From an uncultured Pseudomonadales bacterium (lineage in GTDB: Bacteria; Pseudomonadota; Gammaproteobacteria; Pseudomonadales; Azotimanducaceae), in NCBI GenBank assembly GCA_958296165.1, contig OY282447.1, positions 2,666,001 through 2,730,000 of the forward strand: a stretch of DNA of 64,000 nt, written 5' to 3'. This document shows, piece by piece, positions 23,829-33,075 of the stretch; the stretch's first letter is position 1; every line of letters starts with the position of its first letter. The notes under the pieces were generated by a model. That model saw only the letters and a list, made by a program, of their open reading frames with translations, did not search any database and was not told where the DNA came from. The position numbers were made by a program, and so were the translations under genes.

Positions 23829-26800
23829 TCAGCTCTCCTCGAACTCGTGGCTGTCGAAGTTCAGGGTTTCGCTGTTTTCGTTCACGGTGCGCACGACATG
23901 TTCAGGAGCGCCTTCGGGAATGTCCGCTGCGATATCCAAGGTGACGCGAACATCGGCGCCAACTAGCCCGGAGAGGTGCGCGATCACCTCTTCCGCAACG
24001 ACTCCGGCATCGCGACTAACGCGCGTGGTGTCCAAGCTGACGGTACCGTGGAAACGCCGTGCTTTCTTGGCTGGTGCCGGCGACGGTTGCGGTGTTGGGA
24101 CGTCGATGTCTGTTTGCCGCCCGCCTGCCGGCGTTGGGTACGGTGGTGGCAACGCTTCCGCGTCTAACTGCGCGCGTGCTACTGCCGGCTTCACCAGTAG
24201 CGCCGTGCTGTCGGGTAGCAAGCCGATAGACACGCCGCCGGCCTTTAGGCCTCGGTACCGCTTTGCTTTCTCGTCGTAGCCGTCGGCCAGCGCGAACGCA
24301 TCCATCTCCCACGTCAGCGAGGCCACGCCGTCTTCGGCCGCTTGTGCCAGCACGTCTGGTCCGGCCAAGCGCGGCAGATAGATATAGCGGGCGAAGTAGT
24401 CTGCCAGCTCGCGCACGGATACATGATCTTCCCGCCACAGCGGGATTTGGTCCATGTGGTGGCGCAACATGCTGCCGGCGAATTGCACGATCATCAGCTC
24501 GTCGCCACGCAGCTTTTTCGATACCCGTTCGGCCAGTGCGCCGCCGCCAGCGAGGCGGATGGCTTTCCACTCGATGGCGGACTGCGGCGACGCTTGCTGC
24601 GGCGTCAGCAACCACTGGTAGGTCTCAGGCAGCCGCGCCGTAACGGCGTCCGCGGCAGCTTGGCGCTGCACTTCGGCCTGTTTGGCTTGATGCGGGTCTA
24701 GATTCAGTTCCTGCGTATCCGCGACGATGGAATCCCACGCCAAGTAGCGACGCAGAGCTTCGTCCAAGTCTTGATAACGCACTTTGTCCGCAGCGAGGAA
24801 AACGAGTGTGTTGCGAAACAGCCGCGGCGTGTTGCCACGGCTTTCGAGGACTGTCTTGGCAGCGGCTTCGGCTGGACTCTCCGCGTCTCTCGAATGGAGT
24901 TGCTCGGCGTTCAGCAGTACCAGCCGCGTCTCCATGTCGTCCGGAATGTCCGCGCTCGAACCCGGCAGACAGTGGATGCGCTGGAAGTCGCCGCGCTGGC
25001 GGAGGTCCTCATTCAGCCGCTGCTCCAGCTCCCGGGCCGCCGCGTCCGGCTTGCGGATCAACTCCACCGCACGATCTTCCGCCAGCTTGGTTACGGTGGG
25101 CTGGATGTCGTACCAAACCCGCGCGCCATCCTGATACAGGTAGGTTGCCGATGCCGCCAAACGCCGCAGGGCATCGCCAAACATGGCCGGTGCCTCGCCA
25201 GGCGACACGCAGCCGAGCTTCACGCGGCCGTCGTCTATGCCGCGATGGGCCGCTGCCGTGGTGGGCGCGGAGCCAAGGTAGACCGTGCGCGCCACCCGCC
25301 GCGTGGCGGAGAGCTTGCCGAGGTTGGGCACTTCTGCATCGATGCGCAGCGGCAGCGAGTTCGCGCCATCCACATCTGTTTCGATCACTGGCGTCCAATT
25401 GTCCGCCAGATAGCGGGTGAGTTCGTTTTGCACGCGGCTATCGTCGATGGGGATAGTGGACGGCAGGATCAACGGGTTGCGGTCGCCACTTTCCCAAAGG
25501 CTGTGAATCACCGCCGCCATCAACCGCAGCACGCCGCGGGTGCGCTGGAACTTGGCGAGCGTGGACCAATCGGAATACAGCCGGTCGAAAATCTCCGGAT
25601 GAATTGGGTAGGCCGCTTGGATGCGCCGCTCGTAGTCCGCCGTGCCGCACTCCGACGGGAACTCGACACGCTGCGAACGGTATAGGTCGGCAAAGGTGCG
25701 GGCGGTAACGTCGCGCTGCTTGAAGGCGTCCGGCCCGTCGAGCGGCTCGAACAGACGCCGGCGCACGATCTCGAAGCCTTCCTCGGCGCTCGCTGGACGC
25801 CAAGAGGATTCGACGCGCGCGATGACGTTGCGCAGCCGTTCCAGCGCCTCGCGCCCGCGCAGGCCGCCCACTTCGGAATCGTCCGCCTCGGCGTGCGGGG
25901 AACCGCGGCCGGAGGTGTCGGACGCTGGCAGGGACACAACGAGCAGACAATTCTCCGTGGCCTTCACGGCTTCGGTGAGCGTCTGGGCGAAGGTGAACTG
26001 AGTCTCGAAGCTGCCGGCTGGCAGATCGCTCTGATCGTGCAGTTGGCGTGCGTAGGAGACCCATTCATCGATCAAGATGAGGCAAGGGCCGTGCGCTTGC
26101 AGCAGTTCGCGCAATGCATCGCCCGGATTGGTGGCGTTCTCGTCGTCGGCGCGGATGCGCTCGAATGCCGCTTTGCCGCCCAGCTGGTAGGCCAATTCGC
26201 CCCACAGCGTGCGTACGACGGTGCCGTCCGGCTTGACGGCGGGATTGCCCGGCGAAATCTTGTTGCCGACTAGAACCACATGGCGGACCGGCACCGCCTC
26301 TGCCACATCCGCCTCGGCCAACACTTCTTCGATACCGGCCAACTCGCGCAGCCGCGTACCCGAAAAGAGATGGCGCAAGGCCAACATGGAGTGCGTCTTG
26401 CCGCCTCCGAAGTTGGTTTGCAGTTGCACGACCGGATCCCCGCCCAAGCCCGCCAGCCTTCGCAGGCCGGTGGCGAGCAGCCCTTTTAGGCTCTCCGTGA
26501 GAAAAGTACGGCGGAAAAACTCCTTGGGGTCGCGGTATTCGTCCGCGCCTTCGCCCAAGTGTACTTGCCACAGATCCGCGGCGAACTCTGCCTGTTGGTA
26601 GCCTCCGCTAGATACGTCCCGGTACGGTGTGGCGACTTCGCGCCAAGCACGAAGCGTGGCACTGCTGCCCGCCTCCACCAAGGTGCTGGCCGTGCGCCGT
26701 CTCTCGCCGCGCACCTGCTCATCCAACACCAGCCTTCGCAGCTCGCGCTTGACCTTGGCGACTTCTTCCGCTTGCGGTGCCGATACCGCGGCGAGGAGAC

Positions 26801-27152
26801 GTTCTGCAGAGTCCAACGCACGGTCGGTGTCGTCACTGGAGAAACGCTCCTGATGCGCCCACTTGTTGCGCCAATTCCGCAATTCAAAAACGAGGTTGCG
26901 TTCGGCAAAGCCCAAGGTATCGCGGAACACATCGTTCCAGGTGTCCGACATGAGCTTGAGGAGGGCGGCGGCGTCCCAGTTCTCAATGGGCTTGTCGGCT
27001 AGCTGTGGGTCTTCGGCGAAGCGGCGAATGGTGCCCATGCGCACGGCGTCCGCCTGCACCTTCGCAGTGACTTCGCGATGGACGAAGGGAGCAATCCCTT
27101 CGCGGAGGAGTTCCATCGCCTTGTTGACGCGCTCGTGGTTGGTGGTGGCCAC
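23829..27152 (-). CDS. DUF499 ATPase with N-terminal HEPN-like domain (defence locus)
   Basis: A 1,107-residue P-loop ATPase of the DUF499 group (COG1483), repeatedly found in phage-defence islands. Residues 1-~120 look like a Swt1-type HEPN domain with an R-x4-H motif, R95NKWAH100. Walker A is NFGGGKTHSML at ~248-258, and Walker B is LILIDEW at ~358-364, followed by SYARQ. The C-terminal third has the dyad-rich region ending in a Pro-rich linker (PTPQPSPAPAKKA) and a small beta domain. I chose GTG 27152, which overlaps the stop of the upstream ATPase by one base and has GGGAG 8 bases before it. A TTG at 27170 is the alternative start. It is the last gene of the defence operon. Confidence 0.85.
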   Translation of the reverse strand: MATTNHERVNKAMELLREGIAPFVHREVTAKVQADAVRMGTIRRFAEDPQLADKPIENWDAAALLKLMSDTWNDVFRDTLGFAERNLVFELRNWRNKWAHQERFSSDDTDRALDSAERLLAAVSAPQAEEVAKVKRELRRLVLDEQVRGERRRTASTLVEAGSSATLRAWREVATPYRDVSSGGYQQAEFAADLWQVHLGEGADEYRDPKEFFRRTFLTESLKGLLATGLRRLAGLGGDPVVQLQTNFGGGKTHSMLALRHLFSGTRLRELAGIEEVLAEADVAEAVPVRHVVLVGNKISPGNPAVKPDGTVVRTLWGELAYQLGGKAAFERIRADDENATNPGDALRELLQAHGPCLILIDEWVSYARQLHDQSDLPAGSFETQFTFAQTLTEAVKATENCLLVVSLPASDTSGRGSPHAEADDSEVGGLRGREALERLRNVIARVESSWRPASAEEGFEIVRRRLFEPLDGPDAFKQRDVTARTFADLYRSQRVEFPSECGTADYERRIQAAYPIHPEIFDRLYSDWSTLAKFQRTRGVLRLMAAVIHSLWESGDRNPLILPSTIPIDDSRVQNELTRYLADNWTPVIETDVDGANSLPLRIDAEVPNLGKLSATRRVARTVYLGSAPTTAAAHRGIDDGRVKLGCVSPGEAPAMFGDALRRLAASATYLYQDGARVWYDIQPTVTKLAEDRAVELIRKPDAAARELEQRLNEDLRQRGDFQRIHCLPGSSADIPDDMETRLVLLNAEQLHSRDAESPAEAAAKTVLESRGNTPRLFRNTLVFLAADKVRYQDLDEALRRYLAWDSIVADTQELNLDPHQAKQAEVQRQAAADAVTARLPETYQWLLTPQQASPQSAIEWKAIRLAGGGALAERVSKKLRGDELMIVQFAGSMLRHHMDQIPLWREDHVSVRELADYFARYIYLPRLAGPDVLAQAAEDGVASLTWEMDAFALADGYDEKAKRYRGLKAGGVSIGLLPDSTALLVKPAVARAQLDAEALPPPYPTPAGGRQTDIDVPTPQPSPAPAKKARRFHGTVSLDTTRVSRDAGVVAEEVIAHLSGLVGADVRVTLDIAADIPEGAPEHVVRTVNENSETLNFDSHEFEES

Positions 27153-28717
27153 TATTGCAGCTCCCGCCAAAGACCGATTCTCTCCTCCAGCCCTCGCACC
27201 AAGTCGGCAACTTCGTAGCCGCCCGACTCCGCTTCTTGGCGGCCAACAACCCTCGCTAAATCGACGACGCTTCTGTTCAGCTGGCGGGCGAGCGCATCTA
27301 CCATTTGTTTTGCAGGACTCTCCGTTGCCAAACTACCTTCCATCACTTGTTCGATTACGCGCATCTGCTCCTCGATGTCTCCGCTGGACATCCCCAAGTA
27401 GTTTTCGTACCCGTTAGGCCGGAGCTTCAACGCTTCCCAAATCCACCGCTCGGGCGGTCCATCGCCTGGCAGGAACAGTGGACGGAAATCGTGGCCGTAG
27501 CCTTCCGCAATGCCCCTTAGCTTCTCCTCCCGGTCTCGTGCGTCGCCATCCAACACGAATATGAAGCTGGCTAGAAGTCGGAACTTGCCGAGCGCCCGAA
27601 TGTGGGCCGGAAACTCGTCTATGCCGGTATTCCGGCCAATTTGGAAGTCTTCTGGACGTAGTTGCAGCCGCGGCTGCAACACATCGAGGACGCCAAGGAG
27701 TGTACCTTCGGCCACGTCGTCCTCGCAAAGGATGGAGAGTTGCTCGCGCGATTGGCCGTAGAGGGCCTTCTGAAAGATGTCCCGATGCGGCGGCAACATT
27801 TTCACATCCAACGTCTGTTCGTCTCGGTCCAAGAACAGCCTGCCCTCCGGCGGCACGCTGTCTAGCACCACCGGACTGTGTGACGCGACAATGATCTGCA
27901 ACCTCTGACGCAAAGCCAAGCGCTGCAACTCCAGCATGAGCTGCTGCTGTGTGTAGGGATGCAGGCCAGACTCGACCTCATCGATCAGCACGAGTGCATC
28001 CTGAAGGTTGGAGACATCTTTGGAAATGCGCAGGATGGTGCGTTCGCCCGCGGACATGTGGAACTCCGAGTAGCGAGCTTCGTCGTTGTTCTTTACTTCC
28101 GCGAACAGAATGTCCCTCCCCTCCGCGCTGATGACGGACACTTGCCGGTAGCGCTGCGGCAAGATGCGATCGGAAAACGAGAGCGTACCGGGCTCTATAG
28201 CCTCCGAGAGGTAGTTCTTGCGAACAAGCCGCAGCACGCCACGAACCTCGGAAGGGCTGGTGAGATTCGCTAATGTTCGCAAGTAGACTTGACGGGTCGG
28301 TTGCTTCGCGCCTCTGTGGCCCATAAAGCTCCGGTTCCACGTCTTGCTCCGCCGCCACGTCATCGATAGCCGTTGCCCGTCGTTCACGTAGTAATAGGCG
28401 AACTCGGCCTCGCCGAGGTGATCCGACAACACGCCTCGCAGTCGATCCGTGAAGGCGGGAAACAACTTTGCCGGAGTGAGCGCCATCGATGCGGCACCGG
28501 CCGGCCGGTACGCGCAGGCAGCTGCTAACAGCACAGTGGTCTTACCGCAGCCATTGGCCCCAGCCAACACTGACACCGGCGATTGCAGGACTACTCGCAG
28601 GTCTTTGATTCCACGAAAGTTCTTAACCCGAATCTCTTCAAGGCTGAACTTGCGTTGGGGCTTGCTCGCCCGCAACACGTTCCAAACCGTCTTTAACTCC
28701 GTGCCAATCAACGACAT
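27152..28717 (-). CDS. OLD-like AAA ATPase with Toprim-like C-terminus (defence locus)
   Basis: A 521-residue protein. The N-terminal ~310 residues form an SMC/RecF-type ATPase: VKNFRGIKDLRV, Walker A ANGCGKT at ~54-60, signature MSAGERTILRIS, Walker B LVLIDEVESGLHP, and an H-loop VASHSPVVLD. The C-terminal part has LCEDDVAEGTLLGVL and, ~60 residues on, FIFVLDGDARD. These acidic motifs match the Glu and Asp-x-Asp elements of a Toprim nuclease as in the OLD family, and I infer that domain from the motifs alone. OLD-type proteins nick or cleave DNA and act in phage defence. It sits between the DUF1156 methylase and DUF499 and shares their transcript, with a 58-base gap upstream. Confidence 0.75.
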   Translation of the reverse strand: MSLIGTELKTVWNVLRASKPQRKFSLEEIRVKNFRGIKDLRVVLQSPVSVLAGANGCGKTTVLLAAACAYRPAGAASMALTPAKLFPAFTDRLRGVLSDHLGEAEFAYYYVNDGQRLSMTWRRSKTWNRSFMGHRGAKQPTRQVYLRTLANLTSPSEVRGVLRLVRKNYLSEAIEPGTLSFSDRILPQRYRQVSVISAEGRDILFAEVKNNDEARYSEFHMSAGERTILRISKDVSNLQDALVLIDEVESGLHPYTQQQLMLELQRLALRQRLQIIVASHSPVVLDSVPPEGRLFLDRDEQTLDVKMLPPHRDIFQKALYGQSREQLSILCEDDVAEGTLLGVLDVLQPRLQLRPEDFQIGRNTGIDEFPAHIRALGKFRLLASFIFVLDGDARDREEKLRGIAEGYGHDFRPLFLPGDGPPERWIWEALKLRPNGYENYLGMSSGDIEEQMRVIEQVMEGSLATESPAKQMVDALARQLNRSVVDLARVVGRQEAESGGYEVADLVRGLEERIGLWRELQ

Positions 28718-28775
28718 CTCAGTTCCCAACAGTTGCCTTGTGGCAGAGGCGCGTAGTGGCCATAGCAGCCTACGA

Positions 28776-31613
28776 CTACACCAAGGCCAGCTGTTCGATA
28801 TCTTCTTCCCGTGCCAGCCGTGCGATTTCCGGCCAGCTTTGCACCAGCGCGTTGTACCACAGGGCTTCACGGGAGCGTTTGGTGCGTTCGGCGACGGCGT
28901 AGAGGCGGTAGGCGAGTTCTCGGGCGGTTTCCGCCACGCTGCCGAGCTTGCGGACGAGGGCCGCCGCGGCCTGCTCGCCACCGGCATCGTGAACGCGGAT
29001 GATGTGGTGCAGGGTGAGCCACGCCGACACCCGTCCCGCAGTTCGCGGGTCCCAATCGGGCCGCAAGTAGAGAGGGATCGACAACCGCACTTTGCCGCCT
29101 CTCGATTGCAGGACGCCGATGCTCTCCAGAGAGCGGACGGTCGTGTTCTTGGCCTTGGATAGCGTCTCCGCCACGCCGTATTCACCGTCTTCAAAGCCGT
29201 GCTGCTCGAACCACGCCAGTGCCCAGCGCGTCTCTGGGTCGAAATCGCCTTCTTGCGCCGAGAGCACTTCGTCCAGCGTCTCGTTGATGAGCGCCAGCGC
29301 CTCACGGACGGTGAGGGCGTTACCGGAGGCGTCCACGACTTTCGCGTAGCGGGTGTAGACCGCCATGCCGGGGCCAATGGCCGCCTGGGCGAGGTCGACA
29401 GGGGCGATGTTGCCGGATTGGAGATGGGCGAGGGCGTTCGGGAGTTCGGACTTGAGGGTGTCCACGAACTGGCGGCGGGTGGCCAAGGGCGCGTCTTCGG
29501 GGCGTGTGTGGCAGACTAACACGATGCTGGACGCAAGAGCACTGCGTTTAGTCTTTAGGTGGCTTGTATACTCAGTTCGAATAGGCCAAGTGCCAACGAC
29601 CGTAAGTCCTGCACGAATCACGGCGTCAAGAAAAGTCTCCCATCCCGTGCTAGTAGTATCGCCATAGGAACTCTGCTCCTGCTGCCTAAACGCATAGTAT
29701 ATGGTCACCGGAAATGAGGAATGTGTTTGCTCGGCGAGACGGCCCATTGCTTGCGTCATACCGTCGAGAAAGAACACCTCGGCCTCAGTTTTACCTCCGT
29801 GCAGATGTGCAAACGCTACCAATTCATCGACCTTAGGGCTTGTTAACGTACTGAACAGGCTGGGATGCGTGTCCTGTAGTGATTTCCGAAGCCAGACATA
29901 GAAGAAGTCCGAAAGATCGGCGTACGGAACGTTGTCGTAGTATGGTGGATCCGTGGAGACAACCCTGCATACACTCGTTCTATTCAACGCCGCATCTTCC
30001 TGAGATGCCAGACCACTTCTCCCAGTGCCAAGCAAGTCGACTACGTTAGCCGCCTGATCCACACCGAGCATGACATTTCCGGAGGAGTTACTAAGTGGAT
30101 TTGCTTCAGCGAAATCCCACACCATTGGGATTGCTTGCCGCCCAAAAGTCGACACGATGCCATGTCTCGTCTGATGCCAAGCACATATCGATGACCAGTA
30201 GTTGGCACCCTTGTCTACTGCAAAAGCCAAGTATGTAGAAATGGCGTTGGCAGAGTCTTGATAATTGCGACTGCCCGTTGATTCTGCATCCTGACATACG
30301 AGTGAGTGCGCTTCCTGCACCAAGTCAGAGAAGAGCGTCAATGCAATTAGTTGCCGGTTCGTGAACAGTTGATCGAACGTACGCATGCCATAGAGCTTTG
30401 TACCCAAGTATTGAGTAGTCCCAGAGATAGCCAAGTCTGGTCTCCACTTTGGACCTTCCGTTCGAGCAACTATCTCATGGCTTGACGCCGGTGCCATGTA
30501 AATTCGGCCGGGACGGCCTTCGCATACAATAGCCATTAATCTGGCACTCATCCTACCGGCACGACCTTCAGCCTTGATGTAGTCGCCCGGAATTGGAGTT
30601 TCGGACATTAGGCAGCGGAAGTTCGATCGCGACACCTTGGTTCCACGAGCGACCTCACTCGGATTCCTCGGCGCACCCACCTTCACAGTAAACCGATATC
30701 CACGATCTTCAATCACCGGCTCAACATATGCCTCCTTCCCCTTCTTGGTCGAGAGCCTAAACGTAGAAGCCAACGGCACATCCACATCCCGAAACGCTGG
30801 GTTGGGGCTCTTTACCGTCCGCGCCCACAGCCAAGCGATCACGGTCAGCTTACGCCCCACATAAGGTTGCAAATCTGGCCGCTCAGCGGCCGTCTCCATC
30901 GTCACTTTGATTTTCGGATACAGGTGCCCGATGCGCCTCTCCGCCTCGTCGCGCATCCACTTGCCGTAGTAGCGCACGTCTTCCGCCAGCCCTTGCGCAC
31001 CCTTCCACTCGCGCTCCATCCCCATCTTGCGGTCTTTGGCCATCTGCGCCCGCGACTCGGGATTCACTGGCGGCATGCCGGCGAACTTCGGCGGAATCTC
31101 GATCATCGCCTTGTTGATGAGCACCGCCACGGGGTTGAGGTCCGACGCGTGTGCTTCCAGCCCCAACCGCTGCGCCTCCAGCGGCAACGAACCGCCGCCG
31201 GCGAACGGGTCGTGAAACGCCGGCAGCCGCTCCGGGTCGAACAACTCCGCTGCCCGCGGGTGATCCGTATTCTCCGCGCAAGTGCGCCGCCAGCTAACGC
31301 GAATCTCCTCCCGCGCCCGCTCCAGCAATTTCTCGTTGGTGGTGTTCTTCCACAGCACCAACTCCTCGATCAGTCGAAACAGCCGCTGTCGTTCCCGCTC
31401 CTGCGCTTCCTCTGTAGGGAATAACTCCGGCCATGCGGACGGATCGTCCACCATCTGCGCAAAGATCACCGCCCGTGCCGCCGCCAGAGGCCGCCGCGCC
31501 CACCACAGATGCAACGTGCTCGGATGCCCATGCCGAATGGACTTCTCCTTGGCAGACGCTTGATTGATGGCGTCCAGCGGCAAGGCCACTTCAATGAGCT
31601 TCTTACGCGGCAT
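28776..31613 (-). CDS. DUF1156-type adenine-specific DNA methyltransferase (defence locus)
   Basis: A 945-residue DNA methylase of the COG1743/DUF1156 group. The N-terminus (KLIEVALPLDAINQASAKEKSIRHGHPSTLH) is the DUF1156 hallmark. The AdoMet motif is DPFAGGGS at ~132-139, followed by DLNPVAVLINKA. The catalytic DPPYYDNVPYADL lies at about residue 553, typical of N6-adenine methylases. The middle of the gene (about 29520-30900) is visibly less G+C-rich than both ends, which suggests exchange of a recognition segment. ATG 31613 overlaps the preceding gene by 11 bases. In such systems the methylase marks self DNA; the recognition site cannot be read from sequence. Confidence 0.9.
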   Translation of the reverse strand: MPRKKLIEVALPLDAINQASAKEKSIRHGHPSTLHLWWARRPLAAARAVIFAQMVDDPSAWPELFPTEEAQERERQRLFRLIEELVLWKNTTNEKLLERAREEIRVSWRRTCAENTDHPRAAELFDPERLPAFHDPFAGGGSLPLEAQRLGLEAHASDLNPVAVLINKAMIEIPPKFAGMPPVNPESRAQMAKDRKMGMEREWKGAQGLAEDVRYYGKWMRDEAERRIGHLYPKIKVTMETAAERPDLQPYVGRKLTVIAWLWARTVKSPNPAFRDVDVPLASTFRLSTKKGKEAYVEPVIEDRGYRFTVKVGAPRNPSEVARGTKVSRSNFRCLMSETPIPGDYIKAEGRAGRMSARLMAIVCEGRPGRIYMAPASSHEIVARTEGPKWRPDLAISGTTQYLGTKLYGMRTFDQLFTNRQLIALTLFSDLVQEAHSLVCQDAESTGSRNYQDSANAISTYLAFAVDKGANYWSSICAWHQTRHGIVSTFGRQAIPMVWDFAEANPLSNSSGNVMLGVDQAANVVDLLGTGRSGLASQEDAALNRTSVCRVVSTDPPYYDNVPYADLSDFFYVWLRKSLQDTHPSLFSTLTSPKVDELVAFAHLHGGKTEAEVFFLDGMTQAMGRLAEQTHSSFPVTIYYAFRQQEQSSYGDTTSTGWETFLDAVIRAGLTVVGTWPIRTEYTSHLKTKRSALASSIVLVCHTRPEDAPLATRRQFVDTLKSELPNALAHLQSGNIAPVDLAQAAIGPGMAVYTRYAKVVDASGNALTVREALALINETLDEVLSAQEGDFDPETRWALAWFEQHGFEDGEYGVAETLSKAKNTTVRSLESIGVLQSRGGKVRLSIPLYLRPDWDPRTAGRVSAWLTLHHIIRVHDAGGEQAAAALVRKLGSVAETARELAYRLYAVAERTKRSREALWYNALVQSWPEIARLAREEDIEQLALV

Positions 31614-32412
31614 CTGGTTCTCCGGCGTTCTGCGTGTTCTCCGACAGATCGACAACGCGGGCTATTCGGTCTCCCATGATGTTGGCCAATAAGATACGTC
31701 GCCAAGGTTCGCCGTATTCGATGGCATTACCTACTTTCTGGAGCTCGTCATCGTTGAGGCGACCTGCATGCAGCGGATCAGTGACTACAAGCCACCACTC
31801 TTTGTACCGTCCCGCCCGTTCCTTGATCGTCCGCTTGTCGGTCTTCTTACGGATAGCGGATTGGATCGTATCGATGAGGTGCGGAACGACCCAGACAGCC
31901 GTCGCGCCGCCACCAGCAACCTCGTACTTGACGTTGCTTCGGTTGTCTCTGATCGGCTCAACGATCCTAAGCACAACGCCGTGAGGTAACCGGATTCGGC
32001 CGTTTACCGGGAGGAAGTCGATGGGGTCTTCATAGCCAAATGACTTAGGAGGCGGCGACAACGTCGCATCAGGATTCGCGTAATGGTTGCGAAGCGCGAT
32101 CTTGGCGTAGTGCTTGAGTTCGCGTTTGATTGCCGCAACCCTTCGAAAATCTTTGCTCTGCAGAAGTGCTTGGTCGTCTGACGACACCCAGATAAGGTAT
32201 CCGCGGCCGTTCTCCGCATCCCCGAGAGACTCGCATAAGCTATTGATGAAATCCCACACACTGCTAAACGCATACGATGCAATGGTGGTGACTTCAACAG
32301 CGACGTCGCCGTCTACTACGATGTCCGGCGGGTCTTCGCCGTTCCCCAAGTGGCGAATGGCGTGGCCTTGACCAACCAGCCAGTCGCCTACCAACCTCTC
32401 GTCCTGATTCAT
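31603..32412 (-). CDS. Unknown protein with PD-(D/E)XK-like N-terminal motif (defence locus)
   Basis: A 269-residue protein I cannot assign. The first 45 residues resemble a restriction-endonuclease-like core: LVGDWLVGQGHAIRHLGNGE, then PPDIVVDGDVAVEVTTI, with D30 and E40 in the spacing of a PD-(D/E)XK site but Thr at the position of the usual Lys (E-V-T). The rest is mixed alpha/beta with a basic stretch (AIRKKTDKRTIKERAGRYKEWW). It could be an inactive or variant nuclease that partners the methylase; this is inference. G+C is lower than in the flanks. I prefer ATG 32412; an in-frame GTG at 32430 exists. Its end overlaps the methylase start. Confidence 0.6.
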   Translation of the reverse strand: MNQDERLVGDWLVGQGHAIRHLGNGEDPPDIVVDGDVAVEVTTIASYAFSSVWDFINSLCESLGDAENGRGYLIWVSSDDQALLQSKDFRRVAAIKRELKHYAKIALRNHYANPDATLSPPPKSFGYEDPIDFLPVNGRIRLPHGVVLRIVEPIRDNRSNVKYEVAGGGATAVWVVPHLIDTIQSAIRKKTDKRTIKERAGRYKEWWLVVTDPLHAGRLNDDELQKVGNAIEYGEPWRRILLANIMGDRIARVVDLSENTQNAGEPDAA

Positions 32413-32501
32413 GGCCACTCGTCCGCCCACTTCAGCCTCGCGCCGCCCCGTGTAGCGCTCCTTGCACAGCGTCCTCGCCGAATGTCCTCACCGTCGCCTC
32501 A

Positions 32502-32816
32502 CTAGCTCGTTGGCTGAACTCTGTCACGCCACCCTTCTTCAACCCTAGCCGCAGCGGTACGTTCTCGGTGGAGTCGGTAATCTGCCTCAATGCCAAGCCA
32601 AACGCTGGCGCTCATTCCCAGCACTTTCTCGAACTGGAGGGCCGTTGCAGGTTCCACCGGTGCCTCGCCCGCGACGATCTCGCTAATGAGGTTCGTCGGC
32701 CGACCACACCGGCGTGCGAACTCGGCGTGAGTGTATCCGCGTGTCGTCAAGTGCTCATCAAGCACGGCACCCGGCGAGACCGCGTAATCCGGCTGGTAGT
32801 CGTAAGTCGTCACCAT
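32502..32816 (-). CDS. HigA/VapI-family XRE antitoxin-like regulator
   Basis: A 104-residue helix-turn-helix protein of the HigA type: SPGAVLDEHLTTRGYTHAEFARRCGRP, then LISEIVAGEAPVEPATALQFEKVLGMSASVWLGIEADYR, the canonical plasmid-maintenance antitoxin sequence. ATG 32816 has an AGGAG about 6 bases upstream. HigA normally follows a higB toxin gene, but none is visible in the 259 bases upstream. It lies between the helicase and the rest of the defence operon, in the same orientation. A regulatory role over that operon is plausible; this is inference. Confidence 0.88.
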   Translation of the reverse strand: MVTTYDYQPDYAVSPGAVLDEHLTTRGYTHAEFARRCGRPTNLISEIVAGEAPVEPATALQFEKVLGMSASVWLGIEADYRLHRERTAAARVEEGWRDRVQPTS

Positions 32817-33075
32817 GCTCGCTCCTATGGCTCTCACCCGTGATTGATCCAAGTTGGAAAGGATCTCGCTTCAAGTTGGTATGGCCGCCTCTTCGCTACG
32901 CTTGGGTACCGAAGCGCCCCTTGCGCATGACCTCGTGCTCTACGCGCTTGGATGGGTACGCGTTGGTCGTGTGGATTATGGCACTTGGGGGATGCCCGCC
33001 GATCGCGGATTCGTGTCGTACCCGATCATCAACCCAGAACGTAGGGCAAAGTGGGCGCACAAGCTCGGCCGAGTA
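32817..33075 (-). promoter_or_regulatory. Non-coding gap upstream of higA
   Basis: This 259-base stretch separates the helicase stop from the higA start. I found no toxin gene, tRNA or insertion sequence in it. A plus-strand frame opening at 32854 has no recognisable homology and runs on as antisense of the helicase. The higA promoter and operator presumably lie here, since HigA proteins repress their own transcription, but I could not pick out a clear palindrome. Confidence 0.35.

Noticed and set aside
32817-33075. higB toxin gene
   Set aside because: I read the minus strand of the gap in the frames and found no HigB-like sequence (no ...WRLTF... core or typical ending).
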